Source: Microbacterium paraoxydans (GTDB taxonomy: Bacteria; Actinomycetota; Actinomycetes; Actinomycetales; Microbacteriaceae). Taken from it: a stretch of 64,000 bases of DNA. This document shows positions 47,569-57,810 of the stretch, one piece after another. Both the position numbers and the translations under genes were made by a program. The stretch lies in the NCBI RefSeq assembly GCF_900105335.1, contig NZ_LT629770.1, positions 496,001-560,000 of the forward strand, read 5' to 3'. Below the pieces are notes generated by a model. It had not been told where the DNA came from. It ran no database searches and was given only the letters and a program-made list of their open reading frames with translations. Position 1 is the first letter of the stretch; every line of letters starts with the position of its first letter.

Positions 47569-47574
47569 ATTATC
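47569..47574 (-). promoter_or_regulatory. Candidate -10 element, recO-uppS (leaderless)
   Basis: GATAAT on the minus strand, 6 nt (CGAAGG) before the GTG at 47562. The two start codons of this divergent pair are only 34 bp apart. Confidence 0.55.
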
Positions 47575-47584
47575 CTCCGTGCGC

Positions 47585-47590
47585 GACAAT
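47585..47590 (+). promoter_or_regulatory. Candidate -10 element, TRIC gene (leaderless)
   Basis: GACAAT on the plus strand, 6 nt (GGACGC) before the GTG at 47597. Confidence 0.5.
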
Positions 47591-47596
47591 GGACGC

Positions 47597-48289
47597 GTGA
47601 CCGAACCGCTCTTCACCATTCCGCTGTGGGCGGACCTCCTCGGCGTCGGTCTCGGCGGAGTGCAGGGCGCGATGTTCGCCGCCGGATTCCAGGGCCAGCG
47701 CCGGCTCGACTGGCTGGGCGTCGCGATCATCGGGATCATGATCGGCATGGGCGGCGGTCTCATCCGCGACATCCTGCTCGGACAGACACCGGCCACCCTG
47801 CAGAACCAGTGGTACCTGGTCACCGCAGCGGGTGCGGCCTTGCTCGGCATGCTGCTGGCCGGACTCTTCACGCGACTCAACACGGCGATCGTGGTGCTGG
47901 ACGCCGTCGTGATCGGGATGTTCGGCGCCTTCGGGACGAGCAAGGCCCTCGCCTTCGGCATCCCCGAGGTTCCCGCGGTCTTCATCGGGGTCTGCGCCGC
48001 GGTCGGCGGGAGCGTGCTCCGCGACATGCTGATGGGCCTGCCGACGGCGATCATGCACGTCGGCTCCCTGTATGCCGTGGCTGCGGCCGCCGGCTGCACG
48101 TTCATCGTCGTCGCGAACGCCGTCGGGATGCCCATCCCCCTCGCGGCCGTCATCGGCATCGTCGTGACCGCCGTGATCCGGATCCTCGCCGTGACGTTCG
48201 ACGTCTCGCTGCCGGAGCAGCGCCGTCTCTACCGCCGCAAGGTCGCCGCGGAGACCGGTGCCATCCCGATCGTGAAGCCCCAGGACTGA
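47597..48289 (+). CDS. TRIC (trimeric intracellular cation) channel family protein, UPF0126
   Basis: 230 aa, GTG start. Seven helices in two Gly-rich inverted repeats, the UPF0126 layout: [39 protein letters not shown], then [18 protein letters not shown] in the second half. Prokaryotic TRIC proteins are K+-permeable cation channels. A basic C-terminus (RRLYRRK) follows. Its stop abuts a 70-bp palindromic element. Confidence 0.9.
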   Translation: MTEPLFTIPLWADLLGVGLGGVQGAMFAAGFQGQRRLDWLGVAIIGIMIGMGGGLIRDILLGQTPATLQNQWYLVTAAGAALLGMLLAGLFTRLNTAIVVLDAVVIGMFGAFGTSKALAFGIPEVPAVFIGVCAAVGGSVLRDMLMGLPTAIMHVGSLYAVAAAAGCTFIVVANAVGMPIPLAAVIGIVVTAVIRILAVTFDVSLPEQRRLYRRKVAAETGAIPIVKPQD

Positions 48290-48359
48290 CTTCGAATCGC
48301 GCGATTGGCTCCATACGGCGGCCGAATACGACCAATCGGGCGATTCGAAAGAGAGTCAG
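48290..48359 (+). repeat. 70-bp palindromic element, copy A
   Basis: Starts CTTCGAATCGCGCGATTGG. Arms 48291-48308 and 48332-48349 pair over 18 bp with one mismatch; each arm contains the self-palindrome AATCGCGCGATT or a one-base variant. The loop (GGCGGCCGAATACG) is also conserved. It is 65/70 identical to copy B (49524-49593) in the same orientation, and it supplies the stop codon of the minus-strand TetR gene. May act as a bidirectional terminator, but conservation of the loop suggests a dispersed repeat family. Confidence 0.85.
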
Positions 48360-49069
48360 GTGGCGGCGAGCCCGTCGATCACGCGCGCGAGGCCGAACTC
48401 CCACGCCGTCCGGGCGTCGTAGGGCGCACCCATGGATTCCCCGGCAGCCTGGCCCACCGACCGGGCGAGCGGCAGATCGTCACCCAGGTAGGTCGCCAGC
48501 CGGGGTGCCGCCTCCGCCCATGAGGCGGCGAACGACTCCGCACCCTGCTGCTCGCGCATGCGCGCCGCCGCGGAGAGGGTGAAGTCCAACACGAAACTCA
48601 ACGCCGCGTCGCGCTCCACGGCGCCGAGACCGAGGCCGTCGAAGGCGTGGAGTTCCCGGTCGTACTTGGCGATGGTGCCCGGGCCGAGCGCGACCCGCGG
48701 ATCGTGGATGTCGATGAGCCACGGGTGGTCCCGGAAGAGGCGCAAGTTGTCCTCGGCGACTGCCCGGACCGCCGCGCGCCACTCGGATGCCTGCACAGGC
48801 GCGACGAGCATCCTGGCATTCATCGCGTCCGCCATCAGGACGAGCAGGTCGGCGCGGCTGTTGACGTGGGTGTAGATCGACATCGGCGTCAGGTCGAGGC
48901 TCTGCGCGAGAGACCGGATGGTCACCCCCGCGAGGCCATCGACGTCAGCCAACGCGACAGCGCGGTCGACCACGTCATCCGTCGAATGACGCGCCTTCGG
49001 TCCTCGCTGTGGCGTCGCGGGAGCCACAGGGCTGTGCCGCCAGAGCAGATCGACGAGGTTCTTGGTCAT
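48356..49069 (-). CDS. TetR/AcrR family transcriptional regulator
   Basis: 237 aa from the ATG at 49069. HTH: DVVDRAVALADVDGLAGVTI, RSLAQSLDLTPMSIYTHVNS, RADLLVLMAD. C-terminal TetR_C-like domain with FVLDFTLSAAARMREQQG and TAWEFGLARVIDGLA. The N-terminal extension (about 30 residues) is longer than usual. Divergent from a VOC protein, with a palindrome GCTGTACAGC between them, so it probably controls that gene and itself. Its stop codon is inside palindromic element A. Confidence 0.88.
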   Translation of the reverse strand: MTKNLVDLLWRHSPVAPATPQRGPKARHSTDDVVDRAVALADVDGLAGVTIRSLAQSLDLTPMSIYTHVNSRADLLVLMADAMNARMLVAPVQASEWRAAVRAVAEDNLRLFRDHPWLIDIHDPRVALGPGTIAKYDRELHAFDGLGLGAVERDAALSFVLDFTLSAAARMREQQGAESFAASWAEAAPRLATYLGDDLPLARSVGQAAGESMGAPYDARTAWEFGLARVIDGLAAT

Positions 49070-49107
49070 CGGGAATAGCCTAGACCGCTCGCGCCTTAAC
49101 CCTATAC

Positions 49108-49117
49108 GCTGTACAGC
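49108..49117. promoter_or_regulatory. Palindrome GCTGTACAGC between TetR and VOC genes
   Basis: A perfect 10-bp palindrome in the 66-bp divergent gap, next to TATACG and TATAGG -10-like sequences on the two strands. Likely operator of the TetR regulator; short, so chance is possible. Confidence 0.4.
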
Positions 49118-49135
49118 CTTTAGGAATGGAGAACC

Positions 49136-49516
49136 GTGAACATCACGCAGACCGCTCTCTCGCTCAACGTCCCCGACGTCGCAGCCTCCGCAGCCTTCGC
49201 CATGACGCACTTCGGTTTCGAGGAGGCGATGTCCGCGGAGGGCTTCGTCTCGTTGCAGCACCCGGGGCCCGTGCCGAATGTCATCTTCCTCGAGACGGGG
49301 CTGTCGACGTTCCGCCCGCAGGAGATCGCCGGATCCGCCGGTCAGGGAACCCTGATCGTCTTCGTCGTCGACGATATCGACGACGAGTTCGCCCGGATCG
49401 CGGCCGCTGGCGCTCGCGTGGTCACCCCACCCGAGACCGAGCCCTGGGGCGAGCGATACTGCCAGTTCGCCGACCACAACGGCCTCATCTGGCAGCTGGT
49501 GCAGTGGTTGGACTGA
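49136..49516 (+). CDS. VOC family protein (glyoxalase/bleomycin-resistance-like)
   Basis: 126 aa, GTG start after GGAATGGAGAACC. Single VOC module pair: ALSLNVPDVAASAAFAMTHF, LIVFVVDDIDDEFARIAAAG, ETEPWGERYCQFADHNGLIW. Such small proteins bind drugs or act as dioxygenase/glyoxalase-type enzymes, often metal dependent. Divergent from a TetR gene that probably represses it. It ends 7 nt before palindromic element B. Confidence 0.87.
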   Translation: MNITQTALSLNVPDVAASAAFAMTHFGFEEAMSAEGFVSLQHPGPVPNVIFLETGLSTFRPQEIAGSAGQGTLIVFVVDDIDDEFARIAAAGARVVTPPETEPWGERYCQFADHNGLIWQLVQWLD

Positions 49517-49523
49517 TCCCCCG

Positions 49524-51444
<1,921 letters not shown>

Positions 51445-51467
51445 AGACCGCCGAAAGGCATGTGGTC

Positions 51468-51473
51468 ATGCTA
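51468..51473 (-). promoter_or_regulatory. Candidate -10 element, leuL-leuA transcript (leaderless)
   Basis: TAGCAT, 6 nt (GACCAC), then the leuL ATG at 51461. Confidence 0.55.
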
Positions 51474-51535
51474 GCAGGGAAGCCGCGGGCGTTTCGACGT
51501 CTGAGACGGTGCGTGCCCGCGCGACACTGGTCGGT

Positions 51536-52186
51536 ATGAGCATCCTCCGCGACCGCCCTGTCACCGCCGTCGGCGTCGCGACGGCAGTGCTGTTGCTGCT
51601 GGCCGGCTGTGCCACCGCGCCGGGAGCGTCCGCTCCGCCGACAAGCACGACCGTTCCCTCGGACATGCTCCTGGAGGAGTCGGAACCCGCACCACCCAAG
51701 GGGCGCGTCGTCGCCACGGGAACCGTGCTCGACGACTCCGGGGACGTGCGGCTGTGTCTCGGCGCGATCCTCGAGTCGTATCCGCCGCAGTGCGACGGCG
51801 TCCCGCTCGACGAGTGGAGCTGGGAGGGTCTGGACGGTCGCGAGTCGTCCGGGGAGACGCGGTGGGGGGCCTACGCGGTGACCGGCACCTGGGACGGCGA
51901 GCGATTCACGGTGGCCGGTCCCCCGGCGCTCCTCGCGCTCTACGATCCGATGGCTCCGGAGGATCCGACGGCCGGCATCGACGGTACGAGCTCGGCGGAC
52001 GAGCTGGATCGGGTGCAGAACGACATCACCGGACGCCTCGGCGCGGACGCGCTCGCCGTGTCGGCGGACCGCGGCTACGTGTGGCTCCAGGTCGTCTGGG
52101 ACGACGGGACGCTGCAGGACGCGGTGGATGCCGAGTACGGCGAGGACGTGGTCGTCGTCACGTCTGCGCTCCGCGAGATCGACTAG
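51536..52186 (+). CDS. Lipoprotein of unknown function
   Basis: 216 aa from the ATG at 51536. Signal peptide with lipobox LLAGC; the mature part begins ATAPGASAPPTSTTVP, a Ser/Thr/Pro linker, then a globular domain with one Cys pair (RLCLGAILESYPPQCDG) and a Trp-rich DEWSWEGLDG stretch. I do not recognise a family with known function. It ends by sharing bases with the stop of the convergent oxidoreductase (CTAG). It sits in an islet between leuA and era that is not part of the conserved order. Confidence 0.7.
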   Translation: MSILRDRPVTAVGVATAVLLLLAGCATAPGASAPPTSTTVPSDMLLEESEPAPPKGRVVATGTVLDDSGDVRLCLGAILESYPPQCDGVPLDEWSWEGLDGRESSGETRWGAYAVTGTWDGERFTVAGPPALLALYDPMAPEDPTAGIDGTSSADELDRVQNDITGRLGADALAVSADRGYVWLQVVWDDGTLQDAVDAEYGEDVVVVTSALREID

Positions 52187-53124
52187 GCGTCGGTGACCAG
52201 GGCGAGCTTGCCGCCCGGGTGACCGGTGGCGAGGAGCCGATGGGCCTCGGGCGCCTCGGCGAGCGGGAACGTGCGTGCGAGCGGCACCACCAGGTCACCG
52301 TTCTGCGCCAGGGCGATGAGCTCGCTGCGCACCTCGTCGCGGAACCGGGCGCTGTCGGGCATCGACCCCGCGATCGCGAGGAACCCGTCGGCCGACGCTC
52401 GCGCGAAGTTCGCGATCGTGACGATCCGGCGGCGATCGGACACCAGGGCGAGGGACACGTCGACGGCCTCGTCCGTGCCCACCGCGTCCAGAGCCGCAGC
52501 GATCGGCCCGTCGGCCAGCGCTCGTACCCGATCAGCGAGTCCGGAGCCGTAGGCCACCGGGATCCCACCGAAACGGCGGACCTCACCGAAGCGTTCGGGG
52601 CTGGCGGTCCCGATGACCCGGACATCCCGGAGCCGCGCCTGCTGCAGCACGCTGACACCCACCGCGCCGGACGCCCCATGCAGCAGGACCGTCTCCCCCG
52701 GCGTCGCCCCGGTGACGGCGAGCATCTCCGCGGCCGTCGTGCCGACGAGCAGGAGGTTGGCCGCTTCCGGGTGGGTGAGCGTGGACGGCTTCGCGAACAC
52801 CTTCGCCGCGGGCACCGTGACCTCGGTCGCGTAACCGCCCCGCACGCGGAACGCCACGACCTCATCGCCGACCTCGGCCTCACCGGAACCGATGCGGGTC
52901 GCGGGGCCGATCGCCGCGAGCTCACCGGAGACCTCGTATCCGATGGGCACCGGGAACTTGATCCCCGGCCGGGCGGCGGCGACATGCTTCGCGTCGGCCG
53001 GATTCACCCCCGCGGCCCGGACCCGGATCGTGACCTCGCCCTCGCGCGGCGCCGCGGGCTCATACTCCTCGAACTCCCACGAATCGGGAGATCCCGCCAC
53101 CCGCGCCACCCAGTGTCTCGCCAT
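52183..53124 (-). CDS. Zinc-type quinone oxidoreductase-like NADP-dependent dehydrogenase
   Basis: 313 aa from the ATG at 53124. Medium-chain reductase of the zeta-crystallin/quinone-oxidoreductase group: VRAAGVNPADAKHVAAARPG, PIGYEVSGELAAIGP, LLVGTTAAEMLAVTGATPGE, and the nucleotide motif LLHGASGAVGVSVLQQARLR. No catalytic or structural zinc Cys sets are seen, as expected for this group. It reduces quinones or enones with NADPH. Substrate unknown. Confidence 0.88.
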   Translation of the reverse strand: MARHWVARVAGSPDSWEFEEYEPAAPREGEVTIRVRAAGVNPADAKHVAAARPGIKFPVPIGYEVSGELAAIGPATRIGSGEAEVGDEVVAFRVRGGYATEVTVPAAKVFAKPSTLTHPEAANLLLVGTTAAEMLAVTGATPGETVLLHGASGAVGVSVLQQARLRDVRVIGTASPERFGEVRRFGGIPVAYGSGLADRVRALADGPIAAALDAVGTDEAVDVSLALVSDRRRIVTIANFARASADGFLAIAGSMPDSARFRDEVRSELIALAQNGDLVVPLARTFPLAEAPEAHRLLATGHPGGKLALVTDA

Positions 53125-53141
53125 GGTCAGCCGTCCTGCCG

Positions 53142-53618
53142 TCAGAGGAAGCAGCGGATGTTGGTCGCGGAGCCGGAGATGTTGCTCCACGCATTGGCGG
53201 AGACCGTCGCCAGGACCGTGCTCCCGTTCCGGACCTGCATGTAACCGGAGGTGCGGGCGTTCGCCGCCGACTTCGTCGCGAAGGAGGACGGGATCGCGAT
53301 GGTCGTACAGCTTCCCCAGCTCAGCATGGCGCCGACGCGATTGAGCTCCCGGTACGCGCAGATGCGACCGGTCGCACAGTTCCCGACCGCTCGCGCCATC
53401 GTGCGGACGGTCGCCATGTTCGAGGTGTACTCCATGTCGAGCTTCGGCCATACGGCGCTGCCGGCGTCGATCACCACGCCACCGGGCACCTCGTCGAGGA
53501 TGCGCACCATCAGCGGGTCGAGCGGCGGCTCCTCAGCAGTGGCCGCGACGACAGGGCCGCCCGCTCCGGTCAGGACCAGGGCCAGTCCGAGCACGACGGC
53601 GATGCGCAGTCGTGTCAT
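53142..53618 (-). CDS. Secreted small protein, peptidase-inhibitor-I36-like
   Basis: 158 aa from the ATG at 53618, which overlaps the upstream gene's stop (ATGA). Signal peptide (LRIAVVLGLALVLTGAGGPV) then a domain with paired Cys (GNCATGRICAYRELNRVG, WGSCTTI, NIRCFL) that resembles inhibitor family I36/crystallin-like repeats of actinobacteria. It could be a secreted peptidase inhibitor or morphogen-like protein. It is the terminal gene of a sigma-factor operon, so it may be its effector. Confidence 0.65.
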   Translation of the reverse strand: MTRLRIAVVLGLALVLTGAGGPVVAATAEEPPLDPLMVRILDEVPGGVVIDAGSAVWPKLDMEYTSNMATVRTMARAVGNCATGRICAYRELNRVGAMLSWGSCTTIAIPSSFATKSAANARTSGYMQVRNGSTVLATVSANAWSNISGSATNIRCFL

Positions 53619-54598
53619 CGCAGCATCTCCTCGTCGATGTCCCACATCCGGTAGTCGACGATCGCCCCCGCGGGGAACACCCCATCGTCCTTGAGCACAG
53701 TCCGTTCGAGACCCACGATGCGGCCGGTGTCGAGCGATACGAGCACGTCGTCACGGACGACGCCGTCGGCGGAGACGACCCGGATCCCGGAGACCGGGCG
53801 GCCGAGCCGATCGTTCGTCGTCCCCAGAGCCTCCGCGCCCCCGGACTCCTCGATCAGGGTCAGCAGCTCGGCGTGCTGCGCGTTCGTGAGCGTCCACTGC
53901 CCGAAGACGGAGGTGATCGCCGTCACCACCTCGAACGCGGTGGGCTGCTCGGGCATGTCGAAGGCGACCAGCAGTGCCCGGACGTCCTCGGCGGAATCGC
54001 CCGGGACATCGACGACGGGAGTGACGAACTCACCCGGAGCGAGGACGACACGGGATGCCACCTCGCCCGTGCTCTTCACCTCGGCCTGTCCGTTCGCCAC
54101 CGCATCCGTCGGCGCGTACGGCTCACCGTTGATGGCGACGGCCACTCCCGAGAGATCCTCCTCCCAGGTGAAGGTCGCGAACTGCGGCACGACCTCGGCC
54201 CGTTCGGTGTCGACCTCGACGTTGTACGACCAGAAGGCCGTCCGTGTCGAGCGCTCCGGTTCCGTGGGTGGACTGAAGACCTCGAGATCCGCCTCCGCCG
54301 CGGCCACCGTGTCGCCCAGGGAACCGGCATCCTCGAACACGAGCGGAGACGGCGCTCCCGCCACGGCGGCTCCCTGCGGGAGGAGGACGCCGATCGCCAC
54401 AGCGGCGGACGCGGCGACAGCCGTCAGCCCTGCCGCCCAGCCGATCGTCCTGGCTCGCCGTCGTCGCGGGGCACGCGCGGACCGGATGATGCGGTCGCGC
54501 GCGGCGATCGCGCGCGCATCCGGCTCGGCATCGCGCGGCGTGCGCGCGGGATCGGCCTCGACGAGCACGCGCTCGAGCAGGGCATTGTCAGACATCAC
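53615..54598 (-). CDS. CU044_5270-type membrane protein, putative anti-sigma partner
   Basis: 327 aa. N-terminal cytoplasmic part (about 45 residues, acidic then basic RAPRRRRAR), one helix (TIGWAAGLTAVAASAAVAIG), then an extracellular domain of about 250 residues. The layout and the position directly behind an ECF sigma gene match this actinobacterial family. Function is inferred: control of the sigma factor and/or sensing at the cell surface. Coupled at both ends by ATGA overlaps. Confidence 0.75.
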   Translation of the reverse strand: MMSDNALLERVLVEADPARTPRDAEPDARAIAARDRIIRSARAPRRRRARTIGWAAGLTAVAASAAVAIGVLLPQGAAVAGAPSPLVFEDAGSLGDTVAAAEADLEVFSPPTEPERSTRTAFWSYNVEVDTERAEVVPQFATFTWEEDLSGVAVAINGEPYAPTDAVANGQAEVKSTGEVASRVVLAPGEFVTPVVDVPGDSAEDVRALLVAFDMPEQPTAFEVVTAITSVFGQWTLTNAQHAELLTLIEESGGAEALGTTNDRLGRPVSGIRVVSADGVVRDDVLVSLDTGRIVGLERTVLKDDGVFPAGAIVDYRMWDIDEEMLR

Positions 54599-55116
54599 GC
54601 GCTCCCCGTCCCCTCCAGTCCCAGCGTCTCTCGCAGCCGATCTTCGGCACGAGCCAACGTCTTCCGTACCCGGGACTCAGAAGTGCGCAGCAGCTCCGCG
54701 ATCTCCCCCACCGCGAGTCCATCCCAGTACGTGAGCATGATGATACGCCGTTGCCCCGGAGTGAGGACACCCAAAGCTCTGAGCACTTCGCTGCGCCCGA
54801 ACCTGCCGAGGGCCTCGGGGTCGCCGGAGAGTCCCGCGTGCACGGCGTCGATCGCGCCGTGCACAGTGGACGAACGCCGAGCCCGCGCGCGGAGCTGGCG
54901 GTCGGTCTGACGGAGCAGCCAGACCTTCCCCGGCGGCCGCGAGGGCCGCAGTCGCGACCACGCCACGAGGAACACCTCCGACACGATCTCGCTGACCTCG
55001 TCGTCATCCGGGACGACGCCCTCGATGTGGTGGCGCACCGTCGCCCAGTGCTCATCGAACACTCGTGTGAAGACCTCGTTCCGCAGCGAGCTCGGGTCTT
55101 CGCCGCGGCCGATCAT
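54595..55116 (-). CDS. ECF-type RNA polymerase sigma factor
   Basis: 173 aa. Sigma region 2 (VFTRVFDEHWATVRHHIEGV, EIVSEVFLVAWSRL) and region 4 (LTPGQRRIIMLTYWDGLAVG, EIAELLRTSESRVRKTLARA). The -35 recognition helix is intact. With the downstream membrane protein and the secreted protein it forms a three-gene unit, so it likely responds to an envelope or external signal. No autoregulated promoter is evident by eye in the 54 bases before it. Confidence 0.9.
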   Translation of the reverse strand: MIGRGEDPSSLRNEVFTRVFDEHWATVRHHIEGVVPDDDEVSEIVSEVFLVAWSRLRPSRPPGKVWLLRQTDRQLRARARRSSTVHGAIDAVHAGLSGDPEALGRFGRSEVLRALGVLTPGQRRIIMLTYWDGLAVGEIAELLRTSESRVRKTLARAEDRLRETLGLEGTGSA

Positions 55117-55170
55117 GTCGGTGGGGTCGGCGGTCGGCCCGCCGCCTCCGACGTCCTGCTGCCCGGCATG

Positions 55171-56067
55171 TCAGAACCCGAGCCGCCCGAGCTGCTTCGG
55201 ATCGCGCTGCCACTCCTTCGCGACCTTGACGTGGAGCCCGAGGAACACGCGGGTCCCGAGAAGCTCCTCGATGCCGGCGCGGGCGCGCGCTCCCACGTCG
55301 CGGAGACGCTTGCCCTTGTGGCCGATGATGATCGCCTTCTGGCTGTCCCGCTCGACGACGATGGAGGCATGCACGTCGGTGAGGTCGCTGTCCTCCCGCG
55401 GGGAGATGTCATCGACGACGACGGCGATCGAGTGCGGGAGCTCGTCGCGCACGCCGTCGAGCGCGGCCTCGCGGATGATCTCCGCGATCCGGTCTTCCAC
55501 GGACTCGTCGGTGGTGACGCCCTCGGGGTAGAGTGCGGGCCCCTCCGGCATGAGCTGCAGGATCTCGTCCGCCAGCACCTCGAGCTGATCCCGCGTCAGC
55601 GCCGACAGCGGGATCACCGCGGCCCAGTCCTCCCGGAGGGAGTCGACCTCCATCAGCCGCTCGGTGATCTCGTCGCGACCCGCGGCGTCGGTCTTGGTGA
55701 CGATCGCGATCTTCTGCGCACGCGGGTAACCGTCCAGCGAGGCGGCGATGCGGCGGTCGCCGGGACCGACCTTCTCGGTCGCGGGCACGCAGAAGCCGAT
55801 CACGTCGACGTCGCCCAGGACCTGCTCCACGAGATCGTTCAGCCGCTCGCCGAGGAGTGTGCGCGGCTTGTGGATGCCGGGAGTGTCGACGATGACGAGC
55901 TGCCCGTCCGGCCGGTTGAGGATGCCGCGGATCGCGCGGCGCGTGGTCTGCGGCTTCTCGCTGGTGATGGCGATCTTCTCGCCGACCAGGGCGTTGGTGA
56001 GCGTGGACTTGCCCACGTTCGGCCGCCCGACGAAAGTCACGAACCCGCTCCGGGTGTCTTCAGTCAT
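55171..56067 (-). CDS. era: GTPase Era
   Basis: 298 aa from the ATG at 56067, just inside the end of the CNNM gene. Ribosome-assembly GTPase binding 16S rRNA. G motifs: FVGRPNVGKSTLTNALVG, IVDTPGIHKP, VTKTD; then the KH domain with SQKAIIIGHKGKRLRDVG. Standard length. Last gene of the phoH-ybeY-CNNM-era series, all linked by overlaps. Confidence 0.97.
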   Translation of the reverse strand: MTEDTRSGFVTFVGRPNVGKSTLTNALVGEKIAITSEKPQTTRRAIRGILNRPDGQLVIVDTPGIHKPRTLLGERLNDLVEQVLGDVDVIGFCVPATEKVGPGDRRIAASLDGYPRAQKIAIVTKTDAAGRDEITERLMEVDSLREDWAAVIPLSALTRDQLEVLADEILQLMPEGPALYPEGVTTDESVEDRIAEIIREAALDGVRDELPHSIAVVVDDISPREDSDLTDVHASIVVERDSQKAIIIGHKGKRLRDVGARARAGIEELLGTRVFLGLHVKVAKEWQRDPKQLGRLGF

Positions 56068-57352
56068 CGCGCCGCTCTCCTTCATCCTGCACTTCTTCGG
56101 GCTCTGCCGCCCGTTCCACGAACACCGTCGCGATCCCGCGCCCCCGCCCGCGGGACGCGCCCCCGGTGAGCACGAGCCCGTGGACGGTCGCCGTCGCACC
56201 GGGCTGCGGCACCTGGCCGAGCGTCTTGCCGAGCAGGCCGCCGATGGAGTCGACGTCCTCGTCCTCGAGCTCCAGACCGAACAGATCGCCCACGTCCTCC
56301 AGCGAGAGCCGGGAGCTCACCCGATAGCGGCCGTCGCCCAGGTCGACGAACTCGGCGGACACCTGATCGTACTCGTCCGAGATCTCCCCCACGAGCTCCT
56401 CGATGAGGTCCTCCAGCGTCACCAGGCCGGAGATCCCGCCATGCTCGTCGATCACGAGACAGACGTGCACGGCGTCGCGCTTCATCTGCTGCAGCAGCGT
56501 CTCCGCGCGCATCGACTCGGGGACGAACGTGGCCGGCCGAGCGATCGGACGGATGGACGCTGCGCGCCAGGCGCTGTCGTCCCGGTACGCGAACTGCACG
56601 AGGTCCTTGAGATACAGCACCCCGACGACGTCGTCGGCCTCATCGTCGACGACGGGCATGCGGGACACCCCGCGATGAAGGAAGAGCGACATGGCCTCGT
56701 CGGTCGTCGCCTCCGCGCCCACGGTGACCATCTCGGTGCGCGGCACCATCACCGCCCGGACGAACTGGTCGGTGAAGTCGAACACCGAGTGGATGAGATC
56801 GCGGTCGTCCTCCTCGATGAGGTCGTTGGACGCGGCCTCATCGACCATGCTGAGCAGCTGGTCCTCGCTGGAGAACGAACTGCGTCCGGTCCCCGGGGTG
56901 ACACGGTTGCCCAGGACGACGAGCCCCTGGGCGATGGGACCCAGGATGATCCGGAGTCCGCGCACGATGGCCGCGCTCCCGCGGATCATGCTCTCGGCGT
57001 GCTGGTGACCGAACGTCCGCGGACTCGCCCCGACGAGGACGAAGGTGATTCCGGTCATCAGGATGGCGGCGGCGAGCATCGCCCACCAGATGTTCTCGAA
57101 GACGATCGTGAACGCCACGGTGACGAGCACGGCGGCCGTCACCTCCGCGAGAACACGGATGAAGGCGACGGCGTTGACGTGCGCGTCGAGGTCGGCGGCG
57201 ATCCGCCCGAGGGCCTTCGCTCGGCGCCCCTCGGTCGCCATGTCCTCGAGTCCGGCGCGCGAGGTCACGCCGTATGCCGCGTCGATCGCGGCCATGAGGC
57301 CGCCGAACGCCACCAGCAGCACCGCGGCGACGAGCAGCAGCAGCTCCGTCAT
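56060..57352 (-). CDS. CNNM/CorC-type hemolysin family protein
   Basis: 430 aa. DUF21 domain with three to four helices (to about residue 190), a CBS pair (FVRAVMVPRTEMVTVGAEAT, RGVSRMPVVDDEADDVVGVL, VCLVIDEHGGISGLVTLEDL) and a C-terminal CorC_HlyC domain (YRVSSRLSLEDVGDLFGLEL). Family members mediate or regulate Mg2+/Co2+ export. It overlaps ybeY (ATGA) and era (8 nt). Confidence 0.93.
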   Translation of the reverse strand: MTELLLLVAAVLLVAFGGLMAAIDAAYGVTSRAGLEDMATEGRRAKALGRIAADLDAHVNAVAFIRVLAEVTAAVLVTVAFTIVFENIWWAMLAAAILMTGITFVLVGASPRTFGHQHAESMIRGSAAIVRGLRIILGPIAQGLVVLGNRVTPGTGRSSFSSEDQLLSMVDEAASNDLIEEDDRDLIHSVFDFTDQFVRAVMVPRTEMVTVGAEATTDEAMSLFLHRGVSRMPVVDDEADDVVGVLYLKDLVQFAYRDDSAWRAASIRPIARPATFVPESMRAETLLQQMKRDAVHVCLVIDEHGGISGLVTLEDLIEELVGEISDEYDQVSAEFVDLGDGRYRVSSRLSLEDVGDLFGLELEDEDVDSIGGLLGKTLGQVPQPGATATVHGLVLTGGASRGRGRGIATVFVERAAEPEEVQDEGERRDD

Positions 57353-57810
57353 CGCCGGCGGCGCTCGGACGCGGCGAAGCCCTGGATGAGCTGCTTCTGC
57401 AGCCCGAACATCTCCCGCTCCTCATCCGGCTCGGCGTGGTCGAACCCGAGCAGGTGCAGCAGCCCGTGCGTGGTGAGCAGGATGAGCTCGTCCATGAGGG
57501 TGTGGCCGGCGGCCTGCGCCTGCGTCTCCGCGACCTGCGGGCAGAGGACGATGTCGCCGAGCAGCCCGGGAGGCGTGGGACGGTCCTCGGTGCCGGGCCG
57601 GAGCTCGTCCATCGGGAAGCTCAGGACGTCGGTCGGCCCCGGCTCGTCCATCCACTGCACGTGCAGCGCCTCCATGGCGCCCTCGTCGACGAGCACGATG
57701 GCCACCTCGGCGTCCGGGCTGACGTGGAGCTGCGCGAGGTTGAAGTCCGTCAGCCGCTGCAGCACGGTCTCGTCGACATCGATGGCCGACTCGTTGTTGA
57801 TCTCGATCAT
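57349..57810 (-). CDS. ybeY: Endoribonuclease YbeY (rRNA maturation)
   Basis: 153 aa. Single-strand RNase that matures the 16S rRNA 3' end and takes part in ribosome quality control. The zinc motif is intact: THGLLHLLGFDH (H-x3-H-x5-H), preceded by DVLSFPMDE. It overlaps phoH and the CNNM gene by 4 nt each, the typical order. Confidence 0.96.
   Translation of the reverse strand: MIEINNESAIDVDETVLQRLTDFNLAQLHVSPDAEVAIVLVDEGAMEALHVQWMDEPGPTDVLSFPMDELRPGTEDRPTPPGLLGDIVLCPQVAETQAQAAGHTLMDELILLTTHGLLHLLGFDHAEPDEEREMFGLQKQLIQGFAASERRRR

Noticed and set aside
48290..48359. Ordinary intrinsic terminator only
   Set aside because: No T-tract on either strand, and the loop and flanks are conserved with the second copy.
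48356..49477. 373-aa minus-strand protein starting at 49477
   Set aside because: The first 136 residues are antisense to the VOC gene; the TetR homology begins at the ATG at 49069.
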